Notes: generated by a model from the sequence alone, not told the origin. DNA of 64,000 nt from an uncultured Chloracidobacterium sp. (GCA_936914845.1 CAKZGE010000005.1:1-64000); one strand, 5' to 3'. Counted from the stretch's first letter, positions 39,392 to 48,601 are shown. Program-made: numbers and translations.

Positions 39392-40516
39392 TCAAAGCGA
39401 ATCTTTTGCCCGGCGGACAAGTTCCGCAGCACCAAGTGCGCTGTCCGCCGTTGCGGTCATATGTCCCATTTTCCGGCCCGGGCGTGCCTCCGCTTTACCG
39501 TAAAGGTGCAGTTTTATACCAGTGCTCAATGCGGCGGCCCAATTCGGTTCGCCGCTTTCCCAGACATCGCCCAGCAGGTTGATCATGGCAGCCGGCCGAT
39601 AGTAATCCGGTGAACCTAGCGGAAGGCCGCAAACCGCTCGTACCTGTTGTTCGAATTGTGATGTAATGCAGGCGTCGAAGGTCAGATGGCCCGAATTGTG
39701 CGGACGCGGAGCTATTTCATTGACCAGCAATTCGCCATCGGCCTTTACGAAAAATTCTACACACATTGTTCCGACATAGCCGAAGCTTTCGGCGATGCTG
39801 CGCGTTATTTCGATCGCCTGCCGACCGACCGCTGCCGAGACCGCCGCCGGGGCGAACGATAGATCTAAAATATGGCGGGAATGGGAATTTTCGATAACGC
39901 CGTAGTGCACGAAGTCGCCGTTTTCAGCACGGGCACAAACCACCGATACTTCTTTTTCGAAATCAACAAAAGCTTCGAGGACGCTTTCCGTGGCCGTAAC
40001 CTCGGCCCAAGCTTGGCGGGTTGCGTCGGGTTCTGTTAATTTCACCTGCCCTTTACCGTCGTAGCCAAATCCGGCTGTCTTCAAAACGCACGGCAAACCG
40101 AGATCGACAACAGCCGCGTCGAGTTCGGCAAGTGAAGCGACATACCGAAAAGGTGTGTGCGGGAAACCGCCGGCTGCCAGAAAGCGCTTTTCGCGAAGCC
40201 GATTTTGGGTGATGTGCAGGATCTCGCCTCTTGGATGAACAGATGCATATTCAGCGGCCGCCGCCACCGCGGCAGACGGCACGTTCTCAAATTCGAATGT
40301 AACCACATCAACGGACGATGCAAATTTGCGCACTGCCTGAAGATCGCCATATTGTGCGGTTGTTTCAAGCCCGCAAACCTGGCCCGTGGGTGTATTGCTT
40401 TCCGGCGAGAAGGTATGAACGCGATAGCCCAGTTTTGCGGCCTCGATAGCAAACATTCGGCCAAGCTGTCCGCTGCCGAAAATACCGATCGTTGAATTTG
40501 GGGGAAGTGGTGACAT
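39392..40516 (-). CDS. purK: 5-(carboxyamino)imidazole ribonucleotide synthase
   Basis: A 374-residue ATP-grasp enzyme of purine synthesis; it carboxylates AIR to N5-CAIR for PurE. It opens with IGIFGSGQLGRMFAIEAAKLGYRVHTFSP, and has FRYVASLAELDAAVVDLGLPCVLKTAGFGYDGKGQ and GELLVNEIAPRPHNSGHLTFDACITSQFEQQVRAVCGLPLG, all typical. Coupled with purE, 15 bases upstream. Confidence 0.96.
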   Translation of the reverse strand: MSPLPPNSTIGIFGSGQLGRMFAIEAAKLGYRVHTFSPESNTPTGQVCGLETTAQYGDLQAVRKFASSVDVVTFEFENVPSAAVAAAAEYASVHPRGEILHITQNRLREKRFLAAGGFPHTPFRYVASLAELDAAVVDLGLPCVLKTAGFGYDGKGQVKLTEPDATRQAWAEVTATESVLEAFVDFEKEVSVVCARAENGDFVHYGVIENSHSRHILDLSFAPAAVSAAVGRQAIEITRSIAESFGYVGTMCVEFFVKADGELLVNEIAPRPHNSGHLTFDACITSQFEQQVRAVCGLPLGSPDYYRPAAMINLLGDVWESGEPNWAAALSTGIKLHLYGKAEARPGRKMGHMTATADSALGAAELVRRAKDSL

Positions 40517-40531
40517 TTGATCGACAGATCC

Positions 40532-41029
40532 TTAAAGGTTCGATTCAATAACTCCGCGGGTTTGTTCTTGCCGAAAATCCCTCAGTTTTTCCCGCAGTTC
40601 GGGCCGCGAATTGGCGAGAATGGACACCGCCAGAAGAGCGGCATTTTTGGCGCCTGCGTCGCCGATGGCGAGCGTGGCTACGGGTATTCCGGCCGGCATC
40701 TGCACGATGGAAAGCAGCGAATCGACGCCATTGAGAATACTGCTTTTGATCGGAACACCGAGCACGGGCAAAACCGTCTGGGCGGCGCACATGCCCGGCA
40801 GATGGGCGGCCCCGCCGGCACCGGCGATAATGACCTCTAAACCGCGGGCTTCAGCCGTTTTGGCATATTCGAACAAAAGATCAGGCGTGCGGTGGGCCGA
40901 AACTACGCGCGATTCGTGCGGTACGCCAAAGGCCCGCAAAATATCAGCTGCTTTTTCCATCGTCGGCCAATCAGAGGTGCTGCCCATTATTATGCCGACC
41001 ACCGGAGCGGTTTCATCTATCTGGTTCAT
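40532..41029 (-). CDS. purE: N5-carboxyaminoimidazole ribonucleotide mutase
   Basis: A 165-residue PurE, the mutase that turns N5-CAIR into CAIR. It opens with VGIIMGSTSDWPTMEKAADILRAFGVPHESRVVSAHRTPD and has VIIAGAGGAAHLPGMCAAQTVLPVLGVPI, the substrate-binding segments. Normal length, paired with purK in the usual order purE-purK. Confidence 0.97.
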   Translation of the reverse strand: MNQIDETAPVVGIIMGSTSDWPTMEKAADILRAFGVPHESRVVSAHRTPDLLFEYAKTAEARGLEVIIAGAGGAAHLPGMCAAQTVLPVLGVPIKSSILNGVDSLLSIVQMPAGIPVATLAIGDAGAKNAALLAVSILANSRPELREKLRDFRQEQTRGVIESNL

Positions 41030-41036
41030 ATGATAC

Positions 41037-41732
41037 TTATTGCAGTGGCCTTTCCGCTTCGGTGCGGATGACCGATTCGAATTTATCCCACGCCTTGACC
41101 GTACTCCGCCAATAAACTATCTTCCCGTCGCGCCCGACGACGATATTTTTTGGATAACCCGAAAAGCCGAAACTATCGAGATATTTTTGACCATCGGCGA
41201 TCATCAAATAGTTAAAAACATTCTTTTTCAAAAAATCGTTGACCTTGCCCTTTGTGTCCGCCGTAACGGCAGCAAAAACTATATCATCACGACCCTCGAA
41301 TTTTGAGCGCATTTGGTTCAGACGCGGGATCTCTGCCATACAGGCCGGACAGCCGATAAACCAAAAGTTCAAAACTATGACCTTTCCTTTCCAGGCTTCA
41401 AAGCCGGCGGCGGAGCCATCGATCGCCAATGCCGCCGCAGCGGACATCGGGCCGCCTTCCTGCGGTATTTTCTGCAGCCTGAATTCGATCGTGCCGTCTT
41501 CGCGCGTTTTGATCAAAGTGCGGTCCGGCAGGTGAAAGTTTGCCATCCGAATATCAACAAATTCATTGTTCGAGACCTCAAAGCCATTCGAATCGAAGAA
41601 CAGCGTTCGGGGTGCTTTGGCTGGAGTTTTGGTCGGTGAAGGCATTTCTCCGCCGACCGTGCCCTGCTGGGCGAGGGCAACCGCGGCCATCGCTGCCAAA
41701 AGCATCGCCGATCTAAGAAAGCATTGAATCAT
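41037..41732 (-). CDS. TlpA-like thioredoxin-fold protein
   Basis: A 231-residue secreted protein when begun at MIQCFLRSAMLLAAMAAVALAQ, an evident signal peptide. The C-terminal half has a thioredoxin fold with the CXXC active site in FIGCPACMAEIPRL and the cis-proline segment FGFSGYPKNIVVGRDGKIVY, as in TlpA/ResA thiol-disulfide oxidoreductases. The N-terminal part (DSNGFEVSNNEFVDIRM) resembles a domain fused to some AhpC/TSA proteins. It heads an eight-gene minus-strand run (tlpA-like to larA). Confidence 0.85.
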   Translation of the reverse strand: MIQCFLRSAMLLAAMAAVALAQQGTVGGEMPSPTKTPAKAPRTLFFDSNGFEVSNNEFVDIRMANFHLPDRTLIKTREDGTIEFRLQKIPQEGGPMSAAAALAIDGSAAGFEAWKGKVIVLNFWFIGCPACMAEIPRLNQMRSKFEGRDDIVFAAVTADTKGKVNDFLKKNVFNYLMIADGQKYLDSFGFSGYPKNIVVGRDGKIVYWRSTVKAWDKFESVIRTEAERPLQ

Positions 41733-41774
41733 GTGATCTATTTTTGCCAAGTATTCATAGTAATATAGCGCAGC

Positions 41775-41808
41775 AAAACCGGAAAGGAGGCGGCTCCTTT
41801 CCGGTTTT
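41775..41808 (-). terminator. Intrinsic terminator after icd
   Basis: A perfect 15-base stem (41775-41789 with 41794-41808) closed by the four-base loop GCGG. It reads AAAACC...GGTTTT on both strands, so it can act in either direction. It lies in the gap between icd and the tlpA-like gene, on the transcribed minus strand, and so separates icd from the eight-gene operon downstream. Confidence 0.92.
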
Positions 41809-41830
41809 AGTTTGCATCTGCGGGATGCTG

Positions 41831-43285
41831 TTAGGCTGAGTAGCCTTTGGCTCCGTCAAAATTATACAGATTTTCCGTTTTGATAACGTCCAAACCGGCT
41901 TCTTCGAAGCGGCCGAGCAGCGAAATGATCTGCGCATGCGAAACGGTAGTGCCTTCGCCGGCTTCGGCAACGAAGCGGCAACGCCAATGGTCCACCGTGA
42001 AAGTGTCCGGAAAACCGCCCGGATAAATCTTGACGCCGCGGTTGGCTATCGATTGCAGCTGCAGGCCGTCGGCATTTAATTTTTCGACGAGGGCTCCGAA
42101 ATCATTTGCTGCGCCGTGGAACGAACCGTTCCACCAATCGACAAAAACATCAACGCCGACCAGATCTTTTTGCTGGGGTGCGGGCGTGGTGTAGATCGGC
42201 TTCGGTTCACCTTCGACGGTGGCGGTGGTGTACGAAACGGGTTTGAGCGTTTCGGGCTTTTGACCGAGTCGGGCAACGACCGCTTCGGCAAATTCGCGAG
42301 TTCCTACCTTTTCCGTGGAAACGCCCTCTTTGTACATATCATAGGTATGGACGCCGTCTTCGATTGTTCTCAGCCATGCGTTGTGGGCGAGCTCGGCAAT
42401 GTCCGGCTGGTTAATGTGAACGAGCATCAAGATCGAACCGAGGAACAATCCGGAGGGGTTAGCGAGGTTTTGCCCGGCTCGGCGCGGTGCTGAACCGTGG
42501 ATCGCTTCGAACATTGCAACCTGTTCGCCGATATTTGATGAACCGGCAAGGCCGACGGAACCGGCGATCTGAGCAGCAACGTCTGAAAGCACGTCGCCGT
42601 AAAGGTTCGGCATAACGATAACGTCAAAATTCTCCGGCGTATCGGCAAGCTTGGCGGAACCGATATCAACGATCCAATGATCGGCCTCGATGCCCGGATA
42701 TTCCGGTGCGATCTCATCAAACACGCGGTGGAAAAGTCCATCCGTGCGCTTCATAATATTATCTTTGATGAAGCAGGTGACCTTTTTGCGGCCAAATTTT
42801 TTGGCGTATTCAAAGGCATAACGGACGATCTTTTCCGAACCGGGACGCGAGATCAGCTTCAGACATTCTTCGACCTGCTGCGTTTGGCGGTATTCAAGGC
42901 CGGCATAGGTATCTTCTTCATTCTCGCGGACAATGACCACATCCATTACCGGATGTTTGGTGGCAACGAAAGGATAGTAGGAAACGCAAGGCCGGACATT
43001 GGCATAAAGACCGAGCGTTTTACGAACAGCCACATTGAGCGAGCTGTAGCCGCCGCCCTGCGGGGTCGTGATCGGAGCTTTTAGAAAAACTTTGGTGCGG
43101 CGGAGCGATTCCCACGATTCGGGAGCGATGCCGGCAGAATTGCCTGAAAGATAGACCTTTTCGCCGATCTCGATAGTTTCGATGTCGATGCGGGCACCGG
43201 CCTCTTTCAAAATGTGCAGCGTTGCGTCCATGATCTCGGGCCCGATGCCGTCACCATGTGCCACAGTTATTGGAACATTAGACAT
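41831..43285 (-). CDS. icd: Isocitrate dehydrogenase (Thermus-type, long form)
   Basis: A 484-residue enzyme. The N-terminal 330 residues are an isocitrate/isopropylmalate dehydrogenase domain: ITVAHGDGIGPEIM, the substrate loop GGGYSSLNVAVRKTLGLYANVRPC, VVIVRENEEDTYAGLEYRQT, and NLYGDVLSDVAAQIAGSVGLAGSSNIG. An extra C-terminal domain of about 140 residues gives the length of the Thermus thermophilus IDH (496 aa), longer than E. coli Icd. The nucleotide preference cannot be read with certainty. It oxidises isocitrate in the TCA cycle. Confidence 0.9.
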   Translation of the reverse strand: MSNVPITVAHGDGIGPEIMDATLHILKEAGARIDIETIEIGEKVYLSGNSAGIAPESWESLRRTKVFLKAPITTPQGGGYSSLNVAVRKTLGLYANVRPCVSYYPFVATKHPVMDVVIVRENEEDTYAGLEYRQTQQVEECLKLISRPGSEKIVRYAFEYAKKFGRKKVTCFIKDNIMKRTDGLFHRVFDEIAPEYPGIEADHWIVDIGSAKLADTPENFDVIVMPNLYGDVLSDVAAQIAGSVGLAGSSNIGEQVAMFEAIHGSAPRRAGQNLANPSGLFLGSILMLVHINQPDIAELAHNAWLRTIEDGVHTYDMYKEGVSTEKVGTREFAEAVVARLGQKPETLKPVSYTTATVEGEPKPIYTTPAPQQKDLVGVDVFVDWWNGSFHGAANDFGALVEKLNADGLQLQSIANRGVKIYPGGFPDTFTVDHWRCRFVAEAGEGTTVSHAQIISLLGRFEEAGLDVIKTENLYNFDGAKGYSA

Positions 43286-43496
43286 AATTGAATATAGATA
43301 TCCTTAATTTAATTTTTTTATGCAGCCGAACTGGTAATTTTATCTAAATCGGAGCCGACAAGCAATTTGAGCTGTAAAACGGAACAAATTTCCAAAAGAG
43401 CGGGCAAAGCATTAAAATATAAAATCGGAACAAATCGGCTGGAGCGGCGTGAGCAAAACAGCGAACCGTGATCTTTAGAAGGGAGAAATAGTTTTT

Positions 43497-44543
43497 GTGA
43501 AAAGACCGTTGATGATGGCAATGTTCATATTGGCGACGGGCGGAGCCCTCGCCGTCGCGGCAAATGCGCAGCTGCCGCAACTGGAGCGGATCCGTAAACA
43601 GCGCGACCGGGCGATACAGGCCGAACAGCAGCGTGAAGAAGACCGTCGGCGCAAAGAGGCGGGATTGCCAACGAAGAATCCGAAGCCGGCTGTGATGAAT
43701 GTTGATGTTCAGGCAGTGGTCTCAAAAGCCGACGCCAAGAATTTTGCCGAAGCCAAACCGCAGGCCGCGGTCAAGGTCGCAGACGGCGACCCGCTTTGGC
43801 TTTATGTAAAATTCAATGGCAAACTTGGCGATTATGTTCTGACGGTGCCAACGGACGACCCGGAAGCCCCGCTGTACATTTTGTATGCGGAGATCGGGCC
43901 GGCGGGCGATGCGACCACATTGCAGCGATATACGCTGCAATTTGCGAAAGAAGATCTGGCGGCGACGGAATTGAAGCTCGGGTTGGCCCCGGCATTGCAG
44001 GGACGCAATCGATCGCTGCCGGTATTCTTGAACGCCGCCGGAACTTCGCGACCCGGTGTTTGGAACAACGAACTGCGGCTAACGAATAATATATCGATCC
44101 CCCGCGGGGCGGCCGACAATCTGACCAAAAATCCGCTGACATTTTCGTTTGCCGGTGCCGTTGCCAAATATCCGCGAATGGCTGCCGAATACGATTCGGT
44201 CTTGATGCGGGGAACGCCCGATGAAAGCAAGCTGCCGATGGGTTCGGGTTTCTTTGATGCGGATATCAAGGCCAAGGTCGAAGCAAAGCTGCAGACGGAC
44301 GGTATTGCGCCGGACAAGGTCTATTTTGCCGGCGGTGACACGTGGATGGAATTCGCCGGTTCCGCCGACCAGCTTAAACGACACCGCAAGGCATTTGCCG
44401 TTTATACAAGGCGTTCCGGAGACGCATGTTCTTTCGGTGTGGCAAAGGTCGAGCAGGTTTACGAAGATTTTACGTCGAAATTCAGCGAACCGGCTATAAC
44501 GCTGGAAAAAGAACAGCCCCTGCCGTGTACACAAATGCCGTAG
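43497..44543 (+). CDS. Secreted protein of unknown function
   Basis: A 348-residue protein starting at GTG, with GAAGGGAGAAA in front of it. A signal peptide (MKRPLMMAMFILATGGALAVAANA) is followed by a charged helix (LERIRKQRDRAIQAEQQREEDRRRKEAGL), probably coiled coil. The remaining globular part has aromatic-rich segments such as DPLWLYVKFNGKLGDYVLTVP. There are two cysteines, in DACSFG and LPCTQM, that could form a disulfide. I do not recognise a family. Confidence 0.8.
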   Translation: MKRPLMMAMFILATGGALAVAANAQLPQLERIRKQRDRAIQAEQQREEDRRRKEAGLPTKNPKPAVMNVDVQAVVSKADAKNFAEAKPQAAVKVADGDPLWLYVKFNGKLGDYVLTVPTDDPEAPLYILYAEIGPAGDATTLQRYTLQFAKEDLAATELKLGLAPALQGRNRSLPVFLNAAGTSRPGVWNNELRLTNNISIPRGAADNLTKNPLTFSFAGAVAKYPRMAAEYDSVLMRGTPDESKLPMGSGFFDADIKAKVEAKLQTDGIAPDKVYFAGGDTWMEFAGSADQLKRHRKAFAVYTRRSGDACSFGVAKVEQVYEDFTSKFSEPAITLEKEQPLPCTQMP

Positions 44544-44546
44544 AGC

Positions 44547-44831
44547 CTATCCAATGCCGTCGATCTGTTTGGCAAGCCGCAGATCGGCGTCCGTTATTCC
44601 GCCGGCGTCGTGCGTGGTTAGCGTAATATCGGCATAACCCCACCCAAATGCAATATCGGGGTGGTGATCGGCCGCTTCGGCCAATGCTCCGATCCGGTTG
44701 ACGAAAGCAAGGCTTTCCGCAAAATCGGCGAATTTGTATTTTCGCTGCAGTTTGCTGGCGGCCGCCTGCCACTTCGGGAGATCGGTCAATGCTTCTTTTA
44801 GTTCCGCAGCGGTCAGTTTTTTCCGTGCCAT
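44547..44831 (-). CDS. phhB: 4a-hydroxytetrahydrobiopterin dehydratase
   Basis: A 94-residue pterin-4a-carbinolamine dehydratase. It opens with KKLTAAELKEALTDLPKW, then FADFAESLAFVNRIGALAEAADHHPDIAFGWGYADITLTTHDAGGIT, which carries the catalytic His pair (HH) and the DITLTTH segment. The enzyme recycles the pterin cofactor used by aromatic amino acid hydroxylases and sometimes in moco-related roles. No hydroxylase is seen in the window. Confidence 0.94.
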   Translation of the reverse strand: MARKKLTAAELKEALTDLPKWQAAASKLQRKYKFADFAESLAFVNRIGALAEAADHHPDIAFGWGYADITLTTHDAGGITDADLRLAKQIDGIG

Positions 44832-44925
44832 CTATTTTTTATGCTCCTATCAATTGCGTTATACTTACATTATTTGGAATCGGGGCCGGTGTAAAGCTTT
44901 TCACAGCACCGTGTCTATTGCGGAA

Positions 44926-45393
44926 ATGAAGAAAATATTTGTCCCTTTAATGTTGGTGTATGCAGCCGTTTTCGTTGCCGGCTGCGGCGAACCGCGCGAA
45001 CCGGCCTCGCCGCTGCAGACGCTGCAGCTTTACGCAAAGGCTTTGAAAAAGAAAGATTACACCACCATGAAGCTGTTGCTTTCAACCGAAACGATGAAGA
45101 TGCATGAGCAAGAGGCAAAGGCTCAGGGTGTGACGGTGGACGATATCGTCAAACGCGAAACATTGATCAGCGAAAGCCAAAAGTCCGTCGAATTCCGCAA
45201 TGAGAAGATCGACGGCGACAAGGCGACGATAGAGGTCAAGGATGCCTACGACAATTGGCAGACGATACCTTTTGTTCGCGAAGAACAGGAATGGCGAATA
45301 GACAAAAAAGGTTATGCCGACCGGTTCATACAAGAGATAGAACAGCAGAACAATCAGATCGACGAACAGTTCAACCGCGATCGGATACAATAA
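44926..45393 (+). CDS. Small lipoprotein (DUF4878-like)
   Basis: A 155-residue lipoprotein from the ATG at 44926. The signal MKKIFVPLMLVYAAVFVAGC ends in the lipobox VAGC. The mature part has PLQTLQLYAKALKKKDYTTMKLLLS, typical of the NTF2-like DUF4878 domains, then helices with many Lys/Glu and a C-terminal EIEQQNNQIDEQFN coil. GTG at 44911 is an alternative start. Function unknown. Precedes the DUF1015 gene by 30 bases. Confidence 0.75.
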   Translation: MKKIFVPLMLVYAAVFVAGCGEPREPASPLQTLQLYAKALKKKDYTTMKLLLSTETMKMHEQEAKAQGVTVDDIVKRETLISESQKSVEFRNEKIDGDKATIEVKDAYDNWQTIPFVREEQEWRIDKKGYADRFIQEIEQQNNQIDEQFNRDRIQ

Positions 45394-45423
45394 GATTCCC
45401 CAAAACCAGGAGTTGCTAAAAAC

Positions 45424-46650
45424 GTGGCAAAGATCAAACCCTTTCGTGCCTTGCGGCCCGTGTCGGATAAGGTAAAAGAAGTTTCATGTGCGCCGTATGA
45501 TGTGCCCTACGACGCAGAGGTCCGCAAGACGATCAGCGAAAATCCGCTCAGTTTCTTGACCGTTACCCGTGCGGAGGCATTGTTTCCGAAAGAGGCACCG
45601 CCCGGAACCGCCGATGTGCTGGAAAAAAGCCGCGAAAGCCTGCAGCGGTTGATCGATGAAGGCGTGCTGATGCAGGAGGCCGAACCGAGCTTTTATGTTT
45701 ACCGCTTGGATGCGGACGGGCACATGCAGACCGGTATAATCGCCGGTGCGTCGATCGCCGAATATGAAGCCGGGTTGATCAAAAAACACGAAAAAACAAG
45801 GCCGGATAAGGTAGAAGACCGCACGGAACATATGCTTGCCCTCCGGGCACAGACCGGTTTGATATTTCTAGCTTTTCGCGGAACCGAAAATATCCGCCGC
45901 CTGATAGAAGAGGCCGTGGGTGGTACGCCGCGGTATGATTTCAAATGCGAAGGCGGCATCAAGCACACCGTTTGGCGCGTTGAAGGAACGGCGGAAATGG
46001 CCGCAGCATTTGCAGAGGTGCCGGCATTGTATATCGCAGACGGCCACCACCGGGCCGAAAGCGCCGCATTGACCCGGCGGCGTTTGACCGAAGCCGGCGA
46101 AAAGGTGTCCGGCGAAGAAGAGTTCAATTATGTGATGGCAGGGATCTTTCCCGCCGAAGATCTGAAGATAATGCCGTACAACCGAGCGGTGCGTGACCTA
46201 AATGGCCTGTCCGAAGAAGATCTTTTTGCGGGGCTGAGAGAAAATTTTATTGTCAGCGAAACGGATTTGCGGCAGCCGGCGGAACACGGCGACATCGCAA
46301 TGTATTTTGGCGGGAAATGGTATCTGCTGCGGTTCGCGGTAGATTTTATACAGGCTCCGAATCCGATAGAACAACTTGATGTAAGCATTTTGCAGCGTTA
46401 TGTGCTGGATCCGCTTTTAGGCATCGACGACCCGCGAACGAACGAACGCATTACATTTGTCGGGGGCATTCGTGGTGTTGAAGAACTGGAGCGGTTGGTT
46501 GACAGCGGCGAAGCGGTAGTAGCATTTTCAATGTTTCCGACCACTATGGACGATCTTTTTATGATCTCGGACGCGGGTGAGATAATGCCGCCGAAATCAA
46601 CATGGTTCGAACCGAAATTAAAAGATGGTTTGGTGGTGCACCTATTCTGA
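45424..46650 (+). CDS. DUF1015 family protein
   Basis: A 408-residue protein beginning with GTG, with AGGAG ahead. The family hallmarks are IKPFRALRPVSDKVKEVSCAPYDVPYDAEVRK at the N terminus, VYRLDADGHMQTGIIAGASIAEYEAGLIKKHEKTRPDKVEDRTEHM and YIADGHHRAESAALTRR. The family is widespread and resembles ParB/HipB-like kinases in its DGHHR motif; a role in serine or amino acid metabolism has been suggested for relatives, but no function can be assigned here. Confidence 0.9.
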   Translation: MAKIKPFRALRPVSDKVKEVSCAPYDVPYDAEVRKTISENPLSFLTVTRAEALFPKEAPPGTADVLEKSRESLQRLIDEGVLMQEAEPSFYVYRLDADGHMQTGIIAGASIAEYEAGLIKKHEKTRPDKVEDRTEHMLALRAQTGLIFLAFRGTENIRRLIEEAVGGTPRYDFKCEGGIKHTVWRVEGTAEMAAAFAEVPALYIADGHHRAESAALTRRRLTEAGEKVSGEEEFNYVMAGIFPAEDLKIMPYNRAVRDLNGLSEEDLFAGLRENFIVSETDLRQPAEHGDIAMYFGGKWYLLRFAVDFIQAPNPIEQLDVSILQRYVLDPLLGIDDPRTNERITFVGGIRGVEELERLVDSGEAVVAFSMFPTTMDDLFMISDAGEIMPPKSTWFEPKLKDGLVVHLF

Positions 46651-46676
46651 TATAGATTGCGAGAGGTATAGACAAA

Positions 46677-46853
46677 ATGGCTTTAAGCCCCGAATTGTTA
46701 GAGATCTTGCGTTGCCCAAAATGCAAGTCAAAGGTCGAACCAAAGGCCGACGGCAGCGGTCTTCGGTGTACGAATGCGGAATGTGCATTGGTTTACCCGA
46801 TCCGCGATGAGATACCGGTTATGCTGGTAGAAGAGGCTGTTGTCGAAAAATAG
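46677..46853 (+). CDS. Trm112 family protein (UPF0434)
   Basis: A 58-residue protein found by hand translation. It has a four-cysteine zinc ribbon: C13-P-K-C16 and C31-TNAE-C36, followed by PIRDEIPVMLVEEA. This is the Trm112/YcaR (UPF0434) pattern. In eukaryotes and archaea Trm112 is an activating partner of methyltransferases; bacterial copies are less well known. It lies 26 bases after the DUF1015 gene. Confidence 0.9.
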   Translation: MALSPELLEILRCPKCKSKVEPKADGSGLRCTNAECALVYPIRDEIPVMLVEEAVVEK

Positions 46854-46960
46854 CATTTTCTTTCGCTAAGCGGCGTTGTTTGATCAGCTTGTGGTGCGGC
46901 CGATGCCGGCGGGCAGTTGGAGGCCAATCCGCCTGGCGGGCCGCAGCGAAAAGCGATGTG

Positions 46961-46993
46961 GTTCGGCATAACCCTCCTTATGCAGTTCCGAAC
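46961..46993 (+). repeat. Imperfect hairpin before the GT9 gene
   Basis: GTTCGG (46961-46966) pairs with CCGAAC (46988-46993), and CATAA (46967-46971) with TTATG (46978-46982), with a five-base bulge CAGTT on the right side. It lies in the 242-base gap between the Trm112-like gene and the glycosyltransferase. No T-run follows. It could be a transcript end or leader structure. No other feature is seen in this gap. Confidence 0.35.
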
Positions 46994-47095
46994 AACGCCG
47001 CCGCTGTATTGTGACGTGCGGGCGACAGCGATTTGCGACATTTGGGCAGCGGTAACCCCAAAAATTCTGCTATAAGCTTTTGATAAGGACGCCCC

Positions 47096-48139
47096 GTGAC
47101 CCACATCGTGCAACCAATAGAATGGCAAAACATTGAGCGGGTGCTTTTGGTAAGGTTGCGTTCGATCGGCGACGCCGTGCTTGCGACACCGGCCATTTTC
47201 GCTCTAAAAGCGGCGTATCCGCACATCAAAATATCGGTGTTGATGGAAGATTGGGCGGCACCGGTGCTGGCCGGCCTGCCGCAGATCGACGAACTGATCA
47301 CCGTCAGCAAAGGGTTTAGCGAACGAATGGCGGTGGTGCGGCGGCTGCGGAAACAGCGGTTCGATGTGGCGATAAACCTGCACGGCGGCACAACCGGTAC
47401 ATTCTTTACCATCGGCAGCGGAGCGCTTCACACCATCGGCTTTGCCGAGCTGCAATACGCATTTTTATACAAGCATCTGCTGTCGTCTTCGGCCGATCTT
47501 TGGGGCCGCACACCGACCCATTCCGCCGAACAGCAGATGGCCCTGTTTGGGTTCACCGGCGTGCCCGTTTCCGCCGATATCAAAACACATCTGAAAGTGG
47601 ACGAAGCCGCCCGTGCTGCGGTCAGAGCAAAGCTGGCGGGCCGGACGCGGCCGTTTGCAATGATCCATCCGGCAGCGGCATTTGCCGAAAAACAGTGGGC
47701 GGCGGAAAATTTTGCGGCCGTGATCGACCATCTGGCCGGAAAAGGCTTTGATGCTGTGGCGGTCGGGGCAAAAGCTGACCGGCCGGTGCTAGAGGCGGTG
47801 GCGAAAAGTGCGGCGGCGGAGGTCGATCTGTTCGACGACCTCTCACTGCCGCAGGTGACGGCTTTGGCAGCGGAAGCAAGGCTTTTTGTCGGCAACGATT
47901 CGGGCATTGCCCACATTGCGGCGGCTGTCGGAACACCGGTCGCGGTGATCTTCGGTGCCTCGAACCCCGACCATTGGAGCCCTTGGACACACACTCCGCA
48001 TAAGGTCATCTACAGCCAAAAAGAATGCTTGCACTATAAGGGAAAACCGAACCAAGGAACGGAAAAACCGATGTGCATCCGCTGCGTGGAGATCGAACAG
48101 GTAACCACCGCGACCGACCATTTGCTGGCGGCAGCCTAA
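47096..48139 (+). CDS. Glycosyltransferase family 9 (heptosyltransferase-like)
   Basis: A 347-residue GT-B enzyme resembling the ADP-heptose:LPS heptosyltransferases (WaaF/WaaC). Visible are RVLLVRLRSIGDAVLATPAIFALKAAYPHIKISVL at the N terminus, AINLHGGTTGTFFT, VGNDSGIAHIAAAVGTPVAVIFGASNPDHWSPW and the C-terminal CIRCVEIEQV. GTG is the start. Suggests that the organism makes a lipopolysaccharide core. An RHS fragment begins immediately after its stop codon. Confidence 0.9.
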   Translation: MTHIVQPIEWQNIERVLLVRLRSIGDAVLATPAIFALKAAYPHIKISVLMEDWAAPVLAGLPQIDELITVSKGFSERMAVVRRLRKQRFDVAINLHGGTTGTFFTIGSGALHTIGFAELQYAFLYKHLLSSSADLWGRTPTHSAEQQMALFGFTGVPVSADIKTHLKVDEAARAAVRAKLAGRTRPFAMIHPAAAFAEKQWAAENFAAVIDHLAGKGFDAVAVGAKADRPVLEAVAKSAAAEVDLFDDLSLPQVTALAAEARLFVGNDSGIAHIAAAVGTPVAVIFGASNPDHWSPWTHTPHKVIYSQKECLHYKGKPNQGTEKPMCIRCVEIEQVTTATDHLLAAA

Positions 48140-48601
48140 AGCCGTATCCTGTCGTTACGTGGCTGTGTGATGCGAAATGCCGGGTCTAAAGGCTTGGCCA
48201 AATTCACTTATGACGGCGAGGATGTGCTGTTGGATAACGACGTCAATTCCGGCGTCACGAAGTATATAAACGGGCCGGGCATTGATAACAAATTGCGAAG
48301 CAAGACCGGAAACGATGTCAGCTATTTTCTCGCGGATCATTTGGGAAGCACGAACGGTTTAGTAAATTCAAGCGGAACGCTGACGGCCAGCAATTCTTAC
48401 GATTCGTATGGCAACCCGTCAAACGCCAATTTCCCGACGCGATATCAGTTTACCGGACGTGAGTTTGACAATGTTTCGGGACTGCAATATTCGAGGGCGA
48501 GATTCTATGACCCGAAGATCGGCCGCTTCATCAGCGAAGACCCGATCGGCTTTGGCGGCGGCGATGTAATCTTTACGGGTATGTTAAGAACAAACCTGTA
48601 A
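48140..48601 (+). pseudogene. RHS core fragment, 5' truncated and frameshifted
   Basis: The reading frame opens directly after the GT9 stop and encodes RHS-repeat core sequence. It contains FTYDGEDVLLDNDVNSGVTKYINGPGIDN, YFLADHLGSTNGLVNSSG, QFTGREFDNVSGLQYSRARFYDPKIGRFISEDPIGFGGG. The N-terminal hundreds of residues of an RHS protein are missing. At 48568-48569 the sequence reads GTAATC where the second copy at about 49653 has GTAAATC. This one-base loss changes the frame and ends the protein at 48601. In the other frame the core end and a tip domain continue to 49149. In intact RHS proteins the core forms a shell around a toxic C-terminal domain. Confidence 0.85.
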
